Assembly: GCA_902519945.1 (NCBI GenBank)
Contig: CABYLY010000005.1
Span: 1-64,000, forward strand
From: an uncultured Pelagibacteraceae bacterium
GTDB taxonomy: Bacteria > Pseudomonadota > Alphaproteobacteria > Pelagibacterales > Pelagibacteraceae
Length of the DNA: 64,000 nucleotides
Direction: 5' to 3'
Of the stretch, positions 16,789-26,274 are shown one piece after another. How positions within the stretch are numbered: position 1 is the stretch's first letter; the number at the start of each line of letters is the position of its first letter. A program made the translations under genes and the position numbers. Below the pieces are notes generated by a model. The model saw only the letters and a list, made by a program, of their open reading frames with translations, ran no database searches and was not told the origin of the DNA.

Positions 16789-17556
16789 AGTTATTTCAAT
16801 TGGTGTATGGTCTGACGGTTTTTCGCGACCTCTTGGATCTTTATTGATATTAATACCTTTAACCTGATCAATCAAAGAATTTGAAACTAAGAAGTGATCA
16901 ATTCGCATCCCATTATTTTTTTGCCAAGCACCTCTCATGTAGTCCCAAAAGGTATATCCTTCCTTAGTCTCATTAAAATGTCTATAAACATCATTAAAAC
17001 CAAGATTAATCATTTCTCTTAATTTTTTTCTTATTTCTAATCTAAAAAGCGCATCATCTTCAAAGCTTTTAGGATTATAAACGTCCTCTGGAGCAGGAAT
17101 AATATTAAAATCTCCAGCAAGAATAATATTTGAATTTTTTTTACTTAAACTCTTTAATTGTTTGATTAAACTATCTAACCATTGTTTCTTGTATTTATAT
17201 TTATCCGTATCTACAGGATTTCCATTTGGAGTATAAATATTTATTAATTGAATATTTTTCTTTTTATATTCAAATTCAGCTGAAATAATTCTTGATTGCT
17301 TTAATTTATCTTTAATCAAGTCTGTTCTGATATTTTTCAATTTTCCCTTAGAGATAATTGCAACACCGTTGTAACTTTTTTGACCGTATACATGACTTTC
17401 ATAGTCCATTGCTGAAAAATCGTCGAAAGGAAAATTTATATCTTCTGTCTTAATTTCCTGCATCATGAGAATTTCTGGTTTATATTTAAGAAGATAACTC
17501 TTTATATTATCTATACGAGCCCTAACAGAATTTACATTCCATGAAGAAATTATCAT
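16780..17556 (-). CDS. xthA: Exodeoxyribonuclease III (AP endonuclease)
   Basis: Mg-dependent AP endonuclease and 3'-phosphatase for base-excision repair. Motifs in order: SWNVNSVRARI, MMQEIKTED (metal Glu), IYTPNGNP, LAGDFNIIP and the catalytic ending MRIDHFLVS with PSDHTPI. The start is set at 17556 because the ATG shares a base with the stop of erpA (TAATG) and the conserved MIISSWNVNS begins there; a frame extending ten residues upstream would overlap erpA. 258 residues is the usual length. Confidence 0.95.
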   Translation of the reverse strand: MIISSWNVNSVRARIDNIKSYLLKYKPEILMMQEIKTEDINFPFDDFSAMDYESHVYGQKSYNGVAIISKGKLKNIRTDLIKDKLKQSRIISAEFEYKKKNIQLINIYTPNGNPVDTDKYKYKKQWLDSLIKQLKSLSKKNSNIILAGDFNIIPAPEDVYNPKSFEDDALFRLEIRKKLREMINLGFNDVYRHFNETKEGYTFWDYMRGAWQKNNGMRIDHFLVSNSLIDQVKGININKDPRGREKPSDHTPIEITLT

Positions 17557-17873
17557 TAAAGAGAAAAAGAAACCCCACAACCGCAAGATGACTTAGTTTG
17601 TGGATTTGTTATTTTGAATTGTTCACCAATTAATTCTGAAACATAATCAATTTCAGACCCCTTTAATAGATCTGCTGAGGTTTTATCAATTAAAATATTT
17701 TCGAAATTCAGGTCATCTTTTGATTTTTCTTTTTCAAAAGAAAATTCATATTGAAAACCTGAGCATCCACCCCCTTTTATAGCGATTCTAAAAAAAGACC
17801 CCTTATCTTTTCTAGATAACAAAACATTGATCTGTTTTAGTGCTTTATCAGTAAATTTAATTTCTTTAATCAT
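17556..17873 (-). CDS. erpA: A-type Fe-S carrier protein ErpA/IscA
   Basis: A-type scaffold that delivers Fe-S clusters. The three ligand Cys residues are present: GGGCSGFQY and the C-terminal SSCGCGVSFSL. 105 residues is typical. First gene of a two-gene unit with xthA (TAATG overlap) and divergent from dgt across 50 bases. The position upstream of xthA and dgt is common in alphaproteobacteria. ErpA and IscA are hard to separate by eye; erpA is the usual name in this place. Confidence 0.9.
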   Translation of the reverse strand: MIKEIKFTDKALKQINVLLSRKDKGSFFRIAIKGGGCSGFQYEFSFEKEKSKDDLNFENILIDKTSADLLKGSEIDYVSELIGEQFKITNPQTKSSCGCGVSFSL

Positions 17874-17923
17874 AAATGATCACTGGTATTAGTAATATAA
17901 TACTTAAAATTTTAATTTAAAGG

Positions 17924-19042
17924 ATGAAAAAATACTCAAAGCTTGGAATTTTTAAAAGTAAAGGAAGGATATTTAAGGAATCTTTATCAAAATATAGATC
18001 CCCATTTCAAAGAGATAGGGATCGTATTATTCACAGTGCATCATTTAGAAGATTAAAACACAAAACCCAAGTGTTCGTTAATACTGAAGGAGATCATTAT
18101 AGAACAAGGATAACTCACTCAATGGAGGTTGCTCAAATTGCAAGATCAATTGCTCGTTATCTTAATTTAAATGAAGATTTGGCTGAAACATTAAGTCTTG
18201 CTCATGATTTAGGACATACACCTTTTGGTCATGCAGGTGAGGATGCACTGAATGATTGTATGAGCTCGCACGGTGGATTCGATCATAATTTACAAACCTT
18301 AAGAATTGTTATGTTCTTGGAAAATAAATATTTAAAATTTGATGGATTAAACCTTACAATTGAGACTTTAGAGGGTCTATTAAAACATAATGGTCCAGTC
18401 GCAGAATTAGATATAGTGGATAAGCTAATTGGTATTAAAAAATTTAAAAACATGATGGATTTTGGTACATACCCACCACTTGAGGCCCAAATTTCAGCTA
18501 TTTCAGATGATGTTGCTTATAATAACCATGATATTCAAGATGGAATAAAAGCAAATTTATTTAAACTAGATGAGTTAATTGAAATAAATTTTTTTAAAAA
18601 TATTTACAGAAAATATAAAAATAAGATTAATAAAAGAAATTATAAAGTAATTACTTATCAAATAGTAAGAGACTCAATTGATATCATGATAAAAGATTTA
18701 ATTGTCAATACCATAAATAATCTTAAAAAAAATAAAATTAGTAAATTTAAAGATATAGGTAAAAGAAATGTTATTTTGGTGGATTTTTCTGAAAAAATTA
18801 AAAATTCTGAAAGCGAAATTAAATCATTTTTGAGAACTAAAATGTATAATAATAAAAATGTGCTAGCAAAAAACGATAAAGGTAAGATTATTATCAAAAA
18901 ATTATATAAAAAAATAATCAATAATCCTAAAAAATTCCTTTCCAAAGATGCATTATTTCAAAATAAATATAGAGCTGTATCAGATTTTATCTCTGGAATG
19001 ACCGATAGATACGCTATAAATCTTTATAACAATATTAAATGA
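17924..19042 (+). CDS. dgt: dGTP triphosphohydrolase-like protein
   Basis: HD-domain dNTP triphosphohydrolase that hydrolyses dGTP to deoxyguanosine and triphosphate. Motifs: FRRLKHKTQVF, the first metal His in RTRITHSMEVAQIARSIAR, HDLGHTPFGHAGE (HD pair), and ISDDVAYNNHD. At 372 residues it belongs to the shorter dgt-like group. Overlaps argS by 4 bases (ATGA) and starts the long plus-strand run to secF. Confidence 0.93.
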   Translation: MKKYSKLGIFKSKGRIFKESLSKYRSPFQRDRDRIIHSASFRRLKHKTQVFVNTEGDHYRTRITHSMEVAQIARSIARYLNLNEDLAETLSLAHDLGHTPFGHAGEDALNDCMSSHGGFDHNLQTLRIVMFLENKYLKFDGLNLTIETLEGLLKHNGPVAELDIVDKLIGIKKFKNMMDFGTYPPLEAQISAISDDVAYNNHDIQDGIKANLFKLDELIEINFFKNIYRKYKNKINKRNYKVITYQIVRDSIDIMIKDLIVNTINNLKKNKISKFKDIGKRNVILVDFSEKIKNSESEIKSFLRTKMYNNKNVLAKNDKGKIIIKKLYKKIINNPKKFLSKDALFQNKYRAVSDFISGMTDRYAINLYNNIK

Positions 19043-20769
19043 ATATTTTTGATCATTATTTAGATAAAATAAAAAATATTTTATTAGACTTAGCTGACGA
19101 AGGTATAATCTCACTACCTGAAAAGTTAGATGGAATAAATACAGAAATTCCTCCAGAAAAATTTAATTGCGATCTTTCAACTAATGTGGGGATGGTTTTG
19201 TCAAAAATAAATAAAAAAAATCCAATAGAAATAGCTCAAACTATTGCTGACACTCTTAAAAAAGAAGATCCGTTAATTAGTGAAATTTCAATTGTAAAAC
19301 CTGGTTTTATAAATATTAAATTTAAGCCAATATTTTGGACAAATTTTATTCAAAAAATTATTGAAAATTCAAAAACATTTGGAAAAAATATTAAAGAGAA
19401 GAAAAAAAGTTATCTTATTGAATTTGTTTCAGCTAATCCAACAGGCCCATTACACGTAGGTCACTGTCGAGGTGCAATATTAGGTGACGTAATTGCTAAT
19501 GTTTTATTATTTAATAATCACAAAGTGACAAAAGAGTACTATGTAAATGATTATGGTAACCAAATAATAAATTTTACTAAATCTGTTTATTTTAGAATAA
19601 AAGAGATTAAGTTTGGTGAACCATTTCCAAATGATGAAGATTTATATCCAGGTGATTATTTAAAAGATTTTGCCAATAATATTATTTCATCTAATAAAAA
19701 GATGGACTTTAGTAATTTTAATAATATTTCAGATGAATTAACCTCTCTTTCTATAGATGAGGCGCTTAAACTTATAAAAAAAAATCTTAATAATCTTGGT
19801 ATAAACCATGATAATTTTATAAGTGAAAAGAAATTAGTTTTAAATCAAGAGGTAGAAAAAGTAATAGATTATCTTAGAAAAAGTAAATTTGTCTATGAGG
19901 GTAAAATAAAAGCACCTGCTAGCGAAGACTATGATAAATGGATTGAACGAGAACAATTACTTTTTAAATCAACAGATTTTGGAGATGATAAAGATAGAGC
20001 ACTACAAAAATCTGATGGCACTTGGACATATTTTGCAAGCGATGTTGCATATCATAAAAATAAACTTGATAGAAATTATGATTGTTTAATAAATATTTTG
20101 GGAGCAGATCATGCTGGTTATATTAAAAGAATTTCTTCTTCAGTAGAGGCTTTATCAAGGTCAAAAGAAAAACTTATTTGTAAGGTAAGTCAATTAGTTA
20201 AACTTATTAAAGATAAAAAACCTTTTAAAATGTCTAAAAGAAAAGGGGATTATATTACAGTCGAAGATTTAATCAGTGAGGTTGGAAAGGACGCAACAAG
20301 ATTTATAATGTTAAATAGAAGTAGTGATGTAGAATTAGATTTTGATTTTGATAGTGTGGTAGAAAAATCTAAAGACAATCCACTTTATTATGTTCAATAT
20401 TGTTATGCTAGAATTGCATCAGTTTTTAGGCATCTTGATATGAATTTAATTGATGATGTAAAAATTAAAAAATTTGATTTTGAATACTCTGATGCTGAAA
20501 TAAAAGTAATAAAAAAGATTTCTGAGTGGCCAAAATGTGTAGAGCTTTCTAGTGCAAAGCTAGAACCTCACAGAATCCCAACATATTTGTTTGAGTTGGC
20601 TTCTTTGTTTCACTCATATTGGAATTTGGGTAAAGACAATCCACAAAAAAGATTCATTAATGATGAGAAAAAAATTAATGATGATAAGTTGATTTTCCTC
20701 AAAGTTATTTCAAATGTAGTCAAATCTGGTATGGATATTGTAGGTGTAAATGTTCCTGAGAAAATGTAA
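19039..20769 (+). CDS. argS: Arginyl-tRNA synthetase
   Basis: Class I synthetase charging tRNA-Arg. HIGH-type motif ANPTGPLHVGHCRGA and KMSKS-type motif FKMSKRKGDYITVEDL are present, with the ArgRS-specific N-terminal domain (residues about 1-100) and C-terminal DALR domain ending VGVNVPEKM. 576 residues is normal. It overlaps dgt at its start and the next small gene by one base (TAATG) at its end. Confidence 0.97.
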   Translation: MNIFDHYLDKIKNILLDLADEGIISLPEKLDGINTEIPPEKFNCDLSTNVGMVLSKINKKNPIEIAQTIADTLKKEDPLISEISIVKPGFINIKFKPIFWTNFIQKIIENSKTFGKNIKEKKKSYLIEFVSANPTGPLHVGHCRGAILGDVIANVLLFNNHKVTKEYYVNDYGNQIINFTKSVYFRIKEIKFGEPFPNDEDLYPGDYLKDFANNIISSNKKMDFSNFNNISDELTSLSIDEALKLIKKNLNNLGINHDNFISEKKLVLNQEVEKVIDYLRKSKFVYEGKIKAPASEDYDKWIEREQLLFKSTDFGDDKDRALQKSDGTWTYFASDVAYHKNKLDRNYDCLINILGADHAGYIKRISSSVEALSRSKEKLICKVSQLVKLIKDKKPFKMSKRKGDYITVEDLISEVGKDATRFIMLNRSSDVELDFDFDSVVEKSKDNPLYYVQYCYARIASVFRHLDMNLIDDVKIKKFDFEYSDAEIKVIKKISEWPKCVELSSAKLEPHRIPTYLFELASLFHSYWNLGKDNPQKRFINDEKKINDDKLIFLKVISNVVKSGMDIVGVNVPEKM

Positions 20770-21032
20770 TGATTAAAGAAATAAAATATTTTTTTTTTAC
20801 ATTTGTAATTTTTTTATTCATATTTTTAACAGGTAAATTTTATTTTTCAGATACAAATAAGAAAAATTCATATCGAGCGTTGAGTAACATTGATAATAAG
20901 ATTGATAAATTTTCAAAAAAATTACCTATTTTAGAGGACGATACTAAAAATATTATAGAGTATGTTGAAAAATCAAATAACCAAAAAAAGCGTTTTAATT
21001 TCTGGAAATTACTAAATTCTAATGAAGAATAG
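20769..21032 (+). CDS. Single-pass membrane protein between argS and nagZ
   Basis: 87 residues: a membrane helix at about 7-26 (FFFTFVIFLFIFLTG) and a charged Lys/Asp/Asn-rich tail. No domain I can name. In many alphaproteobacteria the slot between argS and nagZ holds a SPOR-domain protein; this one keeps only a membrane anchor and short tail, without a SPOR repeat, so it may be a shrunken positional counterpart. Coupled on both sides: TAATG with argS and an 11-base overlap with nagZ. Confidence 0.7.
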   Translation: MIKEIKYFFFTFVIFLFIFLTGKFYFSDTNKKNSYRALSNIDNKIDKFSKKLPILEDDTKNIIEYVEKSNNQKKRFNFWKLLNSNEE

Positions 21033-21969
21033 AAGATCTTTTATAGTAGGGATCAAATCCACAAAACTAAATAACAAAGAAAAAATTTTTTTAAGAAAAT
21101 ATAAACCTTGGGGTGTAATACTTTTTACAAGAAATATAAAGAATATTAATCAAACTTTTAAATTAACTTCTTCAATAAGAAAAATATTTAATGATAAAAA
21201 TTACCCAATATTAATTGATCAAGAAGGTGGAAGAGTGAATCGATTAAGAAATATCATATCCTTTGATAATTTAACGTCCGAATTTTTTGGTCAACTATAT
21301 GTTAAAAATTATAAAGAATTTGAAATTTATTATAGATTATTCATTGATAAGACATCTTACTTATTAAAATCGATTGGAGTTAACATAAATACTTCACCTG
21401 TACTAGATTTGAGAGTAAAAGGAGCATCTAAAATTATTGGTGATAGATCATTTTCTAAAGATCCGAAAATAGTATCTAAAATTGGGGATTATTGTATAAA
21501 TTTTTTTCACAAAAATAAAATTGGCACTGTAATTAAACATATACCTGGCCATGGTCTTGCTAGTGTTGATAGTCATAATTTTACTCCACTAATCAATAAA
21601 GATAATAAATATCTTACTAAAAATGACTTTAAGAGTTTTAAAAATAAAAAAACCTTATTTGCAATGACAGCACATATAATTTTTAAAAAGATCGATGAAA
21701 AAAATCCTGTTACACATTCTAAAAAATTAATTAAATTAATTAGGAATAAGATTGGATTTAGAAATATATTAATCTCAGATGACTTATCGATGAAAAGCTT
21801 AAAGGGAAATCTTAAGGAAAATGCAATTAAAGCGTTTAACGCAGGTTGTAATTTAGTATTACATTGTAATGGAAATTTAAAAGAAATGGAAATTGTTGGA
21901 AAAGAATCTCCAATAATTAATCAATTTATCCATAAAAAAACATCACAATTTTATAAAATAATAAGCTAA
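21022..21969 (+). CDS. nagZ: Beta-N-acetylhexosaminidase (GH3, NagZ-like)
   Basis: Glycoside hydrolase family 3 enzyme that removes N-acetylglucosamine from muropeptides during cell-wall recycling. Signatures: PILIDQEGGRVNRLR, the general-acid loop KHIPGHGLASVDSH, and nucleophile Asp in ILISDDLSMKSLKG. No signal peptide, so cytoplasmic. 315 residues. Start ATG lies inside the preceding small gene. In the standard alphaproteobacterial order nagZ-scpA-scpB. Confidence 0.9.
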   Translation: MKNRRSFIVGIKSTKLNNKEKIFLRKYKPWGVILFTRNIKNINQTFKLTSSIRKIFNDKNYPILIDQEGGRVNRLRNIISFDNLTSEFFGQLYVKNYKEFEIYYRLFIDKTSYLLKSIGVNINTSPVLDLRVKGASKIIGDRSFSKDPKIVSKIGDYCINFFHKNKIGTVIKHIPGHGLASVDSHNFTPLINKDNKYLTKNDFKSFKNKKTLFAMTAHIIFKKIDEKNPVTHSKKLIKLIRNKIGFRNILISDDLSMKSLKGNLKENAIKAFNAGCNLVLHCNGNLKEMEIVGKESPIINQFIHKKTSQFYKIIS

Positions 21970-21978
21970 TATCATTGA

Positions 21979-22719
21979 ATGATAGAAAGTGATTCATCTC
22001 TATTTAAAGTTGAAATAGAAAATTATAATGGCTCGTTAGAAGTTCTATTAGATCTAGCCAAAGCACAAAAAGTTAATTTAGAGGATATATCAATTACTAA
22101 ATTAGCTGATCAGTTTCATGATTATATAACAAACAATAAAGAATTAAATTTAGAAATTGCATCTGAGTACTTACTAATGGCAACATGGTTAGCTTATTTA
22201 AAATCAAAATTATTATTACCTGGGACACCAGAGGAAGAATTCAAAATTCATGAGGTCGCAGAAAAGCTCAAATTGCAATTAAAAAAACTTGAACTTATTA
22301 GACTATTATCTGAACAAATGCTTAAAAGAAAAAGACTAGGTAAAGAAATAAGAACTAGAGGAAGCAAATCAGGGATAAGTCCTATTTATAACAGTGAATA
22401 TTCAATCAATTTATTTGAATTATTAAAGACTTATTCAAGTATAATTATGACCAAAGATTTTCAAAAAATAAATATTCCAAAGTTGCCAGTTTTTACAACA
22501 GAAGAAGGTATCAAAACAATTAGAAATTTTTTTGGAAAACTAATAGATTGGAAAAAACTTGATGATTTAATTCCAAAAAATTTCAAACATAGCTCGAAAT
22601 ATAAAAAAACTGGTCAAGCTGGAATATTTGCTGGATCTTTAGAGCTTGTCAAAGAAGGTAATCTAAAAATTAAACAATCGAAATTGTTTGATGATATTTA
22701 TATCAAGGAAAATAAATGA
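21979..22719 (+). CDS. scpA: Segregation and condensation protein A
   Basis: Kleisin subunit of the Smc-ScpAB complex that compacts and segregates chromosomes. N-terminal FKVEIENYNGSLEVLLDLAK and the following ITKLADQFHDYI, plus EYLLMATWLAYLKSKLLLP, are typical. The C-terminal winged helix region is shorter and basic. 246 residues. Starts 9 bases after nagZ; overlaps scpB by 4 bases. Confidence 0.94.
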   Translation: MIESDSSLFKVEIENYNGSLEVLLDLAKAQKVNLEDISITKLADQFHDYITNNKELNLEIASEYLLMATWLAYLKSKLLLPGTPEEEFKIHEVAEKLKLQLKKLELIRLLSEQMLKRKRLGKEIRTRGSKSGISPIYNSEYSINLFELLKTYSSIIMTKDFQKINIPKLPVFTTEEGIKTIRNFFGKLIDWKKLDDLIPKNFKHSSKYKKTGQAGIFAGSLELVKEGNLKIKQSKLFDDIYIKENK

Positions 22720-23417
22720 TTAAAAAAAAGATAAAAAAGAAAAATAATATAATAGAATTTCCTAGTAAATTATCCTCTGTAGAGAAAGAGATTGAAGCAA
22801 TAGTTTTTGCTGCTGCTGAACCTTTAGATATCGAGACTATTAGTAATAAAATATCAAAAAAAATTGATGTCGAAAAAGTATTAATGAAGTTACAAACAGA
22901 ATATTCAAGTCGTGGTATAAATTTAGTATGTATTTCTAAAAAATGGTCTTTTAGAACTTCACCACATCTATCAAAATTAATGATTCAAGAAAAAACAGTT
23001 GAAAAGAAATTATCTAAAGCAGCAATTGAGACACTTGCAATTATAGTTTACCATCAACCAGTAACTAGAGCTGAAATAGAGGAAATTAGGGGAGTAGCTT
23101 TTGGTACTAATACTCTAGAAATTTTAATGGAACTCAATTGGGTAAAGCCAGGCGGAAGGAAGGATGTGCCGGGAAGACCAATTCAATATAAAACGACAGA
23201 TGATTTTTTAAGTCATTTTAACCTCCAAAAATTATCTGATTTACCTACGGTTGATGAATTAGGTGCTGCTGGACTGATAGATAGTACAAATATTGACAAC
23301 GCAGTATTTGGAACTGGAAAATTTTATAAAGAGAAACAGGAAGAAAAAAAAGAGAATATTTATTCAAATATTGATGAAATGCTTAGTAGTACTCTCGATA
23401 CAGAAGATAAAAAATAG
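22716..23417 (+). CDS. scpB: Segregation and condensation protein B
   Basis: Winged-helix partner of ScpA. Recognisable segments: VEKEIEAIVFAAAEPLDIET, LSKAAIETLAIIVYHQPVTR, EIEEIRGV and GGRKDVPGRPIQYKTTDDFL, then LSDLPTVDEL. 233 residues with a Glu/Lys-rich tail. Overlaps scpA (ATGA). A 68-base gap to tatA contains two copies of TTAATAAAAAGG (23436-23447 and 23461-23472), the second acting as a plausible ribosome site region. Confidence 0.94.
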   Translation: MIKKKIKKKNNIIEFPSKLSSVEKEIEAIVFAAAEPLDIETISNKISKKIDVEKVLMKLQTEYSSRGINLVCISKKWSFRTSPHLSKLMIQEKTVEKKLSKAAIETLAIIVYHQPVTRAEIEEIRGVAFGTNTLEILMELNWVKPGGRKDVPGRPIQYKTTDDFLSHFNLQKLSDLPTVDELGAAGLIDSTNIDNAVFGTGKFYKEKQEEKKENIYSNIDEMLSSTLDTEDKK

Positions 23418-23485
23418 ATTTGAAATATTAGAAAGTTAATAAAAAGGTACTTTTAAATTATTAATAAAAAGGATATAAGTTTTGT

Positions 23486-23686
23486 ATGAGCATTGGAATT
23501 TGGCAAATAGCAATTGTTGTAATACTTGTAGTTTTACTCTTCGGTAGAGGTAAAATATCTAGTTTAATGGGTGATGTCGCTAAAGGGATAAAAAGTTTTA
23601 AAAAGGGTATGGCTTCAGATGTGAATGAAGATAATGAGCCCAAAAATATTTCCGACGAAAATCAAGATACTAATAAAAAAGAATAA
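23486..23686 (+). CDS. tatA: Twin-arginine translocase subunit TatA
   Basis: Pore-forming Tat subunit. One membrane helix (residues about 3-20), the FGRGKI hinge, and an amphipathic helix with [12 protein letters not shown]; then an acidic tail. 66 residues fits TatA. Five bases separate it from tatB; with tatC it makes a complete three-gene Tat operon. Confidence 0.93.
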   Translation: MSIGIWQIAIVVILVVLLFGRGKISSLMGDVAKGIKSFKKGMASDVNEDNEPKNISDENQDTNKKE

Positions 23687-23691
23687 ATCAC

Positions 23692-23904
23692 ATGCCTACA
23701 ATTGGTTGGTTTGAGATTTTAATTGTTGTTGCAATTGCAATTGTTGTACTTGGTCCAAAAGATTTTCCTATAATGTTAAAAAAAGTTGGATCATGGATTG
23801 GCACAGCAAAAAAATATATCAACAATATTCAAAACGAAGTCTCAAATATCGAAGTTGATGATAAGCAAATAGAAGAAAAAGAGAAAAATAAAGATGAGTC
23901 ATGA
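23692..23904 (+). CDS. tatB: Twin-arginine translocase subunit TatB (short)
   Basis: Tat receptor subunit. N-terminal MPTIGWFEILIVVAIAIVVL is the membrane helix, followed by GPKDFPIMLKKVG, which matches TatB (Gly-Pro hinge) rather than TatA. Only 70 residues, shorter than the 120-170 usual for TatB; the C-terminal tail is reduced to a brief acidic/basic stretch. Overlaps tatC by 11 bases. Confidence 0.9.
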   Translation: MPTIGWFEILIVVAIAIVVLGPKDFPIMLKKVGSWIGTAKKYINNIQNEVSNIEVDDKQIEEKEKNKDES

Positions 23905-24664
23905 TGGAAATGATAGTGGCTTCATAAGTCATATTGCTGAATTAAGAAAAAGATTGATACACAGTTTTATTTTCTTAATAATATTTTTCATTGGATGTTA
24001 TTTTTTTGCAGAGCATTTGTATGGTTTTTTAGTAGATCCTTATGCCCAAGCGGTAAAAAATGATGGTGTCGATAGAAGATTGATTTTTACAGCATTACAG
24101 GAAACTTTTTTAACTTATTTAAAAGTTTCTTTTTTTACTGCTTTTTTTGTAACGTGCCCATTTATTCTAATGCAAATTTGGAAATTTATTGCACCTGGAC
24201 TTTACAAACATGAAAAAAATGCAATTTTACCCTACCTAGTTTTAACTCCTATACTTTTTTTTCTTGGAGGAATTTTAGTTTATTATTTAATAATGCCATT
24301 AGCGATTAAATTTTTTTTATCATTTGAAAGTAGTGGTTTGTCAACAAATCTACCCATACAACTAGAGGCAAAAGTGAATGAATATTTATCTTTAGTAATG
24401 AAACTCATTTTTGCATTTGGAATTAGCTTTCAATTACCTGTCGTTCTTAGTTTGCTAGCAAGAATAGGCATAGTTGACTCTGAGTTTTTAAAAAAAAGAA
24501 GAAAATATGTTGTAGTAATTATATTTACAGCAGCAGCATTACTAACACCACCTGATCCAATTACGCAAATTGGTTTAGCAATTCCATTATTAATATTATA
24601 TGAATTATCTATATTTTCTGTAAAGTTTATTGAAAATAAAAATATAAAAAATTCTGATGCATAA
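23894..24664 (+). CDS. tatC: Twin-arginine translocase subunit TatC
   Basis: Six-helix receptor for twin-arginine signal peptides. N-terminal FISHIAELRKRLIHS with the essential Glu and Arg, PFILMQIWKFIAPGLYKHEK, and ALLTPPDPITQIGLAIPLL are classic TatC motifs. 256 residues. Its stop overlaps the serS start by 8 bases. The putative M48 lipoprotein at 37684-38511 has an RRKF N-terminus and could be a client. Confidence 0.96.
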   Translation: MSHDGNDSGFISHIAELRKRLIHSFIFLIIFFIGCYFFAEHLYGFLVDPYAQAVKNDGVDRRLIFTALQETFLTYLKVSFFTAFFVTCPFILMQIWKFIAPGLYKHEKNAILPYLVLTPILFFLGGILVYYLIMPLAIKFFLSFESSGLSTNLPIQLEAKVNEYLSLVMKLIFAFGISFQLPVVLSLLARIGIVDSEFLKKRRKYVVVIIFTAAALLTPPDPITQIGLAIPLLILYELSIFSVKFIENKNIKNSDA

Positions 24665-25916
24665 TTTAAAAGAAATAAGAAAAGATTTTAAAGCCTTTAA
24701 GTCAGCCATTGAAAAAAGAACCATAAAAATTGATTTAGATGAAATACAAAACTTAGATGTTGAAAATAGAGACTTAATCTTAAAAAAAGAAACTTTAGAG
24801 AAAGAAAAAAAAGAAATTTCTAAGTCCAAAGACAAATCTTTGTTTGAAAAATCCAAGGAAATTTCCTCAGAAATTGATGAAATAACAAAGAAACAAAAAT
24901 TAGTAAAAGAAAATTTGGATAATATTCTATCTAATTTACCTAATGTTCCCCATCCAGATGTTCCAATTGGAAAAGATGAGAACGATAATATTGAAATTGG
25001 AAAATTTGGCAAAATACCTGATTTTGAATTTGAACCTAAGTCTCATTATGAAATAGGTGAAAATTTAAAAATGTTAGATTTTGATCTTGCAACTAAAACA
25101 ACTGGTGCAAGATTTGTTTTTGTTAAAAATAAATTAGCTTTACTAGAGAGAGCCTTATCAAATTTTATGCTGGATACTCATATCTTAAAAAATGGATATT
25201 TAGAAATTTCACCACCATTGCTAGCATCTGATAATACAATGTATGGTACAGGCCAACTTCCTAAATTCGAAAATGATCAATTTGAGGTAAAACTTGAAAA
25301 AGGATCAGATAGAAAATTTTTAATCCCAACTGCCGAGGTGATACTAACTAACATTGTAAAGGATAAGATAGTAGATAATAGCTCTTTACCTATGAGATTC
25401 GTTGCTTCAACACCTTGCTTCAGAAAAGAAGCAGGTAGTTATGGCAAAGATACAAAGGGAATGATTAGACAACATCAATTTTATAAAGTTGAATTGGTAA
25501 GTATAGTTGAACAAGAAAATTGTCATGAGGAATTAGAAAGAATGACAACTTGCGCAACAGGCATATTAGATTTATTGGAATTACCTTATAGAAAAATGAT
25601 TCTATGTAGTGGTGATATGGGTTTTAGTGCTGAGAAAACTTATGATATTGAAGTTTGGCTTCCATCAGAAAATAAATATCGTGAAATTTCATCTTGTTCA
25701 TCTTGCTCTACATTTCAAGCTGTGCGAATGAAATCGAGATACAAAAATTCAAAAAAGGAAACGCTTTATGTTGGAACCTTAAATGGAAGTGGATTAGCTA
25801 TTGGCAGAACTCTGATTGCTATTCTAGAAAATTATCAGCAAAAAGATGGTTCAGTTAAAGTTCCAAAAGTTTTGAGACCTTATATGAATAATCTTGAAAA
25901 AATCTCATTGAATTAA
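24657..25916 (+). CDS. serS: Seryl-tRNA synthetase
   Basis: Class II synthetase. The N-terminal antiparallel coiled-coil (residues about 5-100, Lys/Glu-rich) that grips the tRNA-Ser long arm is followed by motif 2 FRKEAGSYGKDTKGMIRQHQF and motif 3 GSGLAIGRTLIAILENYQ; the middle has PTAEVILTN. 419 residues. The stop codon lies inside an AT-only hairpin (25907-25933). A tRNA-Ser(TGA) is encoded at 41581-41670. Confidence 0.97.
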   Translation: MHNLKEIRKDFKAFKSAIEKRTIKIDLDEIQNLDVENRDLILKKETLEKEKKEISKSKDKSLFEKSKEISSEIDEITKKQKLVKENLDNILSNLPNVPHPDVPIGKDENDNIEIGKFGKIPDFEFEPKSHYEIGENLKMLDFDLATKTTGARFVFVKNKLALLERALSNFMLDTHILKNGYLEISPPLLASDNTMYGTGQLPKFENDQFEVKLEKGSDRKFLIPTAEVILTNIVKDKIVDNSSLPMRFVASTPCFRKEAGSYGKDTKGMIRQHQFYKVELVSIVEQENCHEELERMTTCATGILDLLELPYRKMILCSGDMGFSAEKTYDIEVWLPSENKYREISSCSSCSTFQAVRMKSRYKNSKKETLYVGTLNGSGLAIGRTLIAILENYQQKDGSVKVPKVLRPYMNNLEKISLN

Positions 25917-25933
25917 AGTTGTTTTAATTCAAT
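25907..25933 (+). terminator. Hairpin spanning the serS stop codon
   Basis: ATTGAATTAAA (25907-25917) pairs perfectly with TTTAATTCAAT (25923-25933) over a 5-base loop. The serS TAA is in the left arm. The stem is almost all A-U and no T run follows, so it may only weakly terminate or mark an RNA end between serS and yajC. Confidence 0.35.
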
Positions 25934-25970
25934 AGATGGTATAAAAATTCAATTTTAATTAAGGAGTTTT

Positions 25971-26258
25971 ATGGAAAGTTCAGGAATAGGTCAATTTATA
26001 CCTCTTATACTAATTTTTGTTATTTTTTATTTTTTCTTAATAAGGCCTCAACAAAAAAAAGTTAAAGAACACAAAGCTATGGTGGAGAATTTGAAAAAAG
26101 GAGACAAAGTTGTTACGTCAGGAGGAATAACGGGAGTTATCACAAGAGTTGTAGATAATGACAAGGTGGAAGTTGAAATTGCAGACAATGTAACTGTAGA
26201 AGTTATAAGGGGCACTGGTATTCAAAGCCTAATGAATTCTCAAGAAGTTAAGAAATAA
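25971..26258 (+). CDS. yajC: Preprotein translocase subunit YajC
   Basis: Small accessory protein of SecDF. Single membrane helix at residues about 7-25 (FIPLILIFVIFYFFLIRPQQ) and a beta-rich cytosolic domain with LKKGDKVVTSGGITGVI. 95 residues. AAGGAG at 25961-25966 is one of the best ribosome sites in the window and fixes the start. Followed after 16 bases by secD. Confidence 0.95.
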   Translation: MESSGIGQFIPLILIFVIFYFFLIRPQQKKVKEHKAMVENLKKGDKVVTSGGITGVITRVVDNDKVEVEIADNVTVEVIRGTGIQSLMNSQEVKK

Positions 26259-26274
26259 CTTTTATAATATTAAA

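Noticed and set aside
23436-23472. Two 12-base direct repeats TTAATAAAAAGG before tatA
   Set aside because: Short and AT-rich; the second may just serve as a ribosome-site region. Not enough to call a regulatory element.
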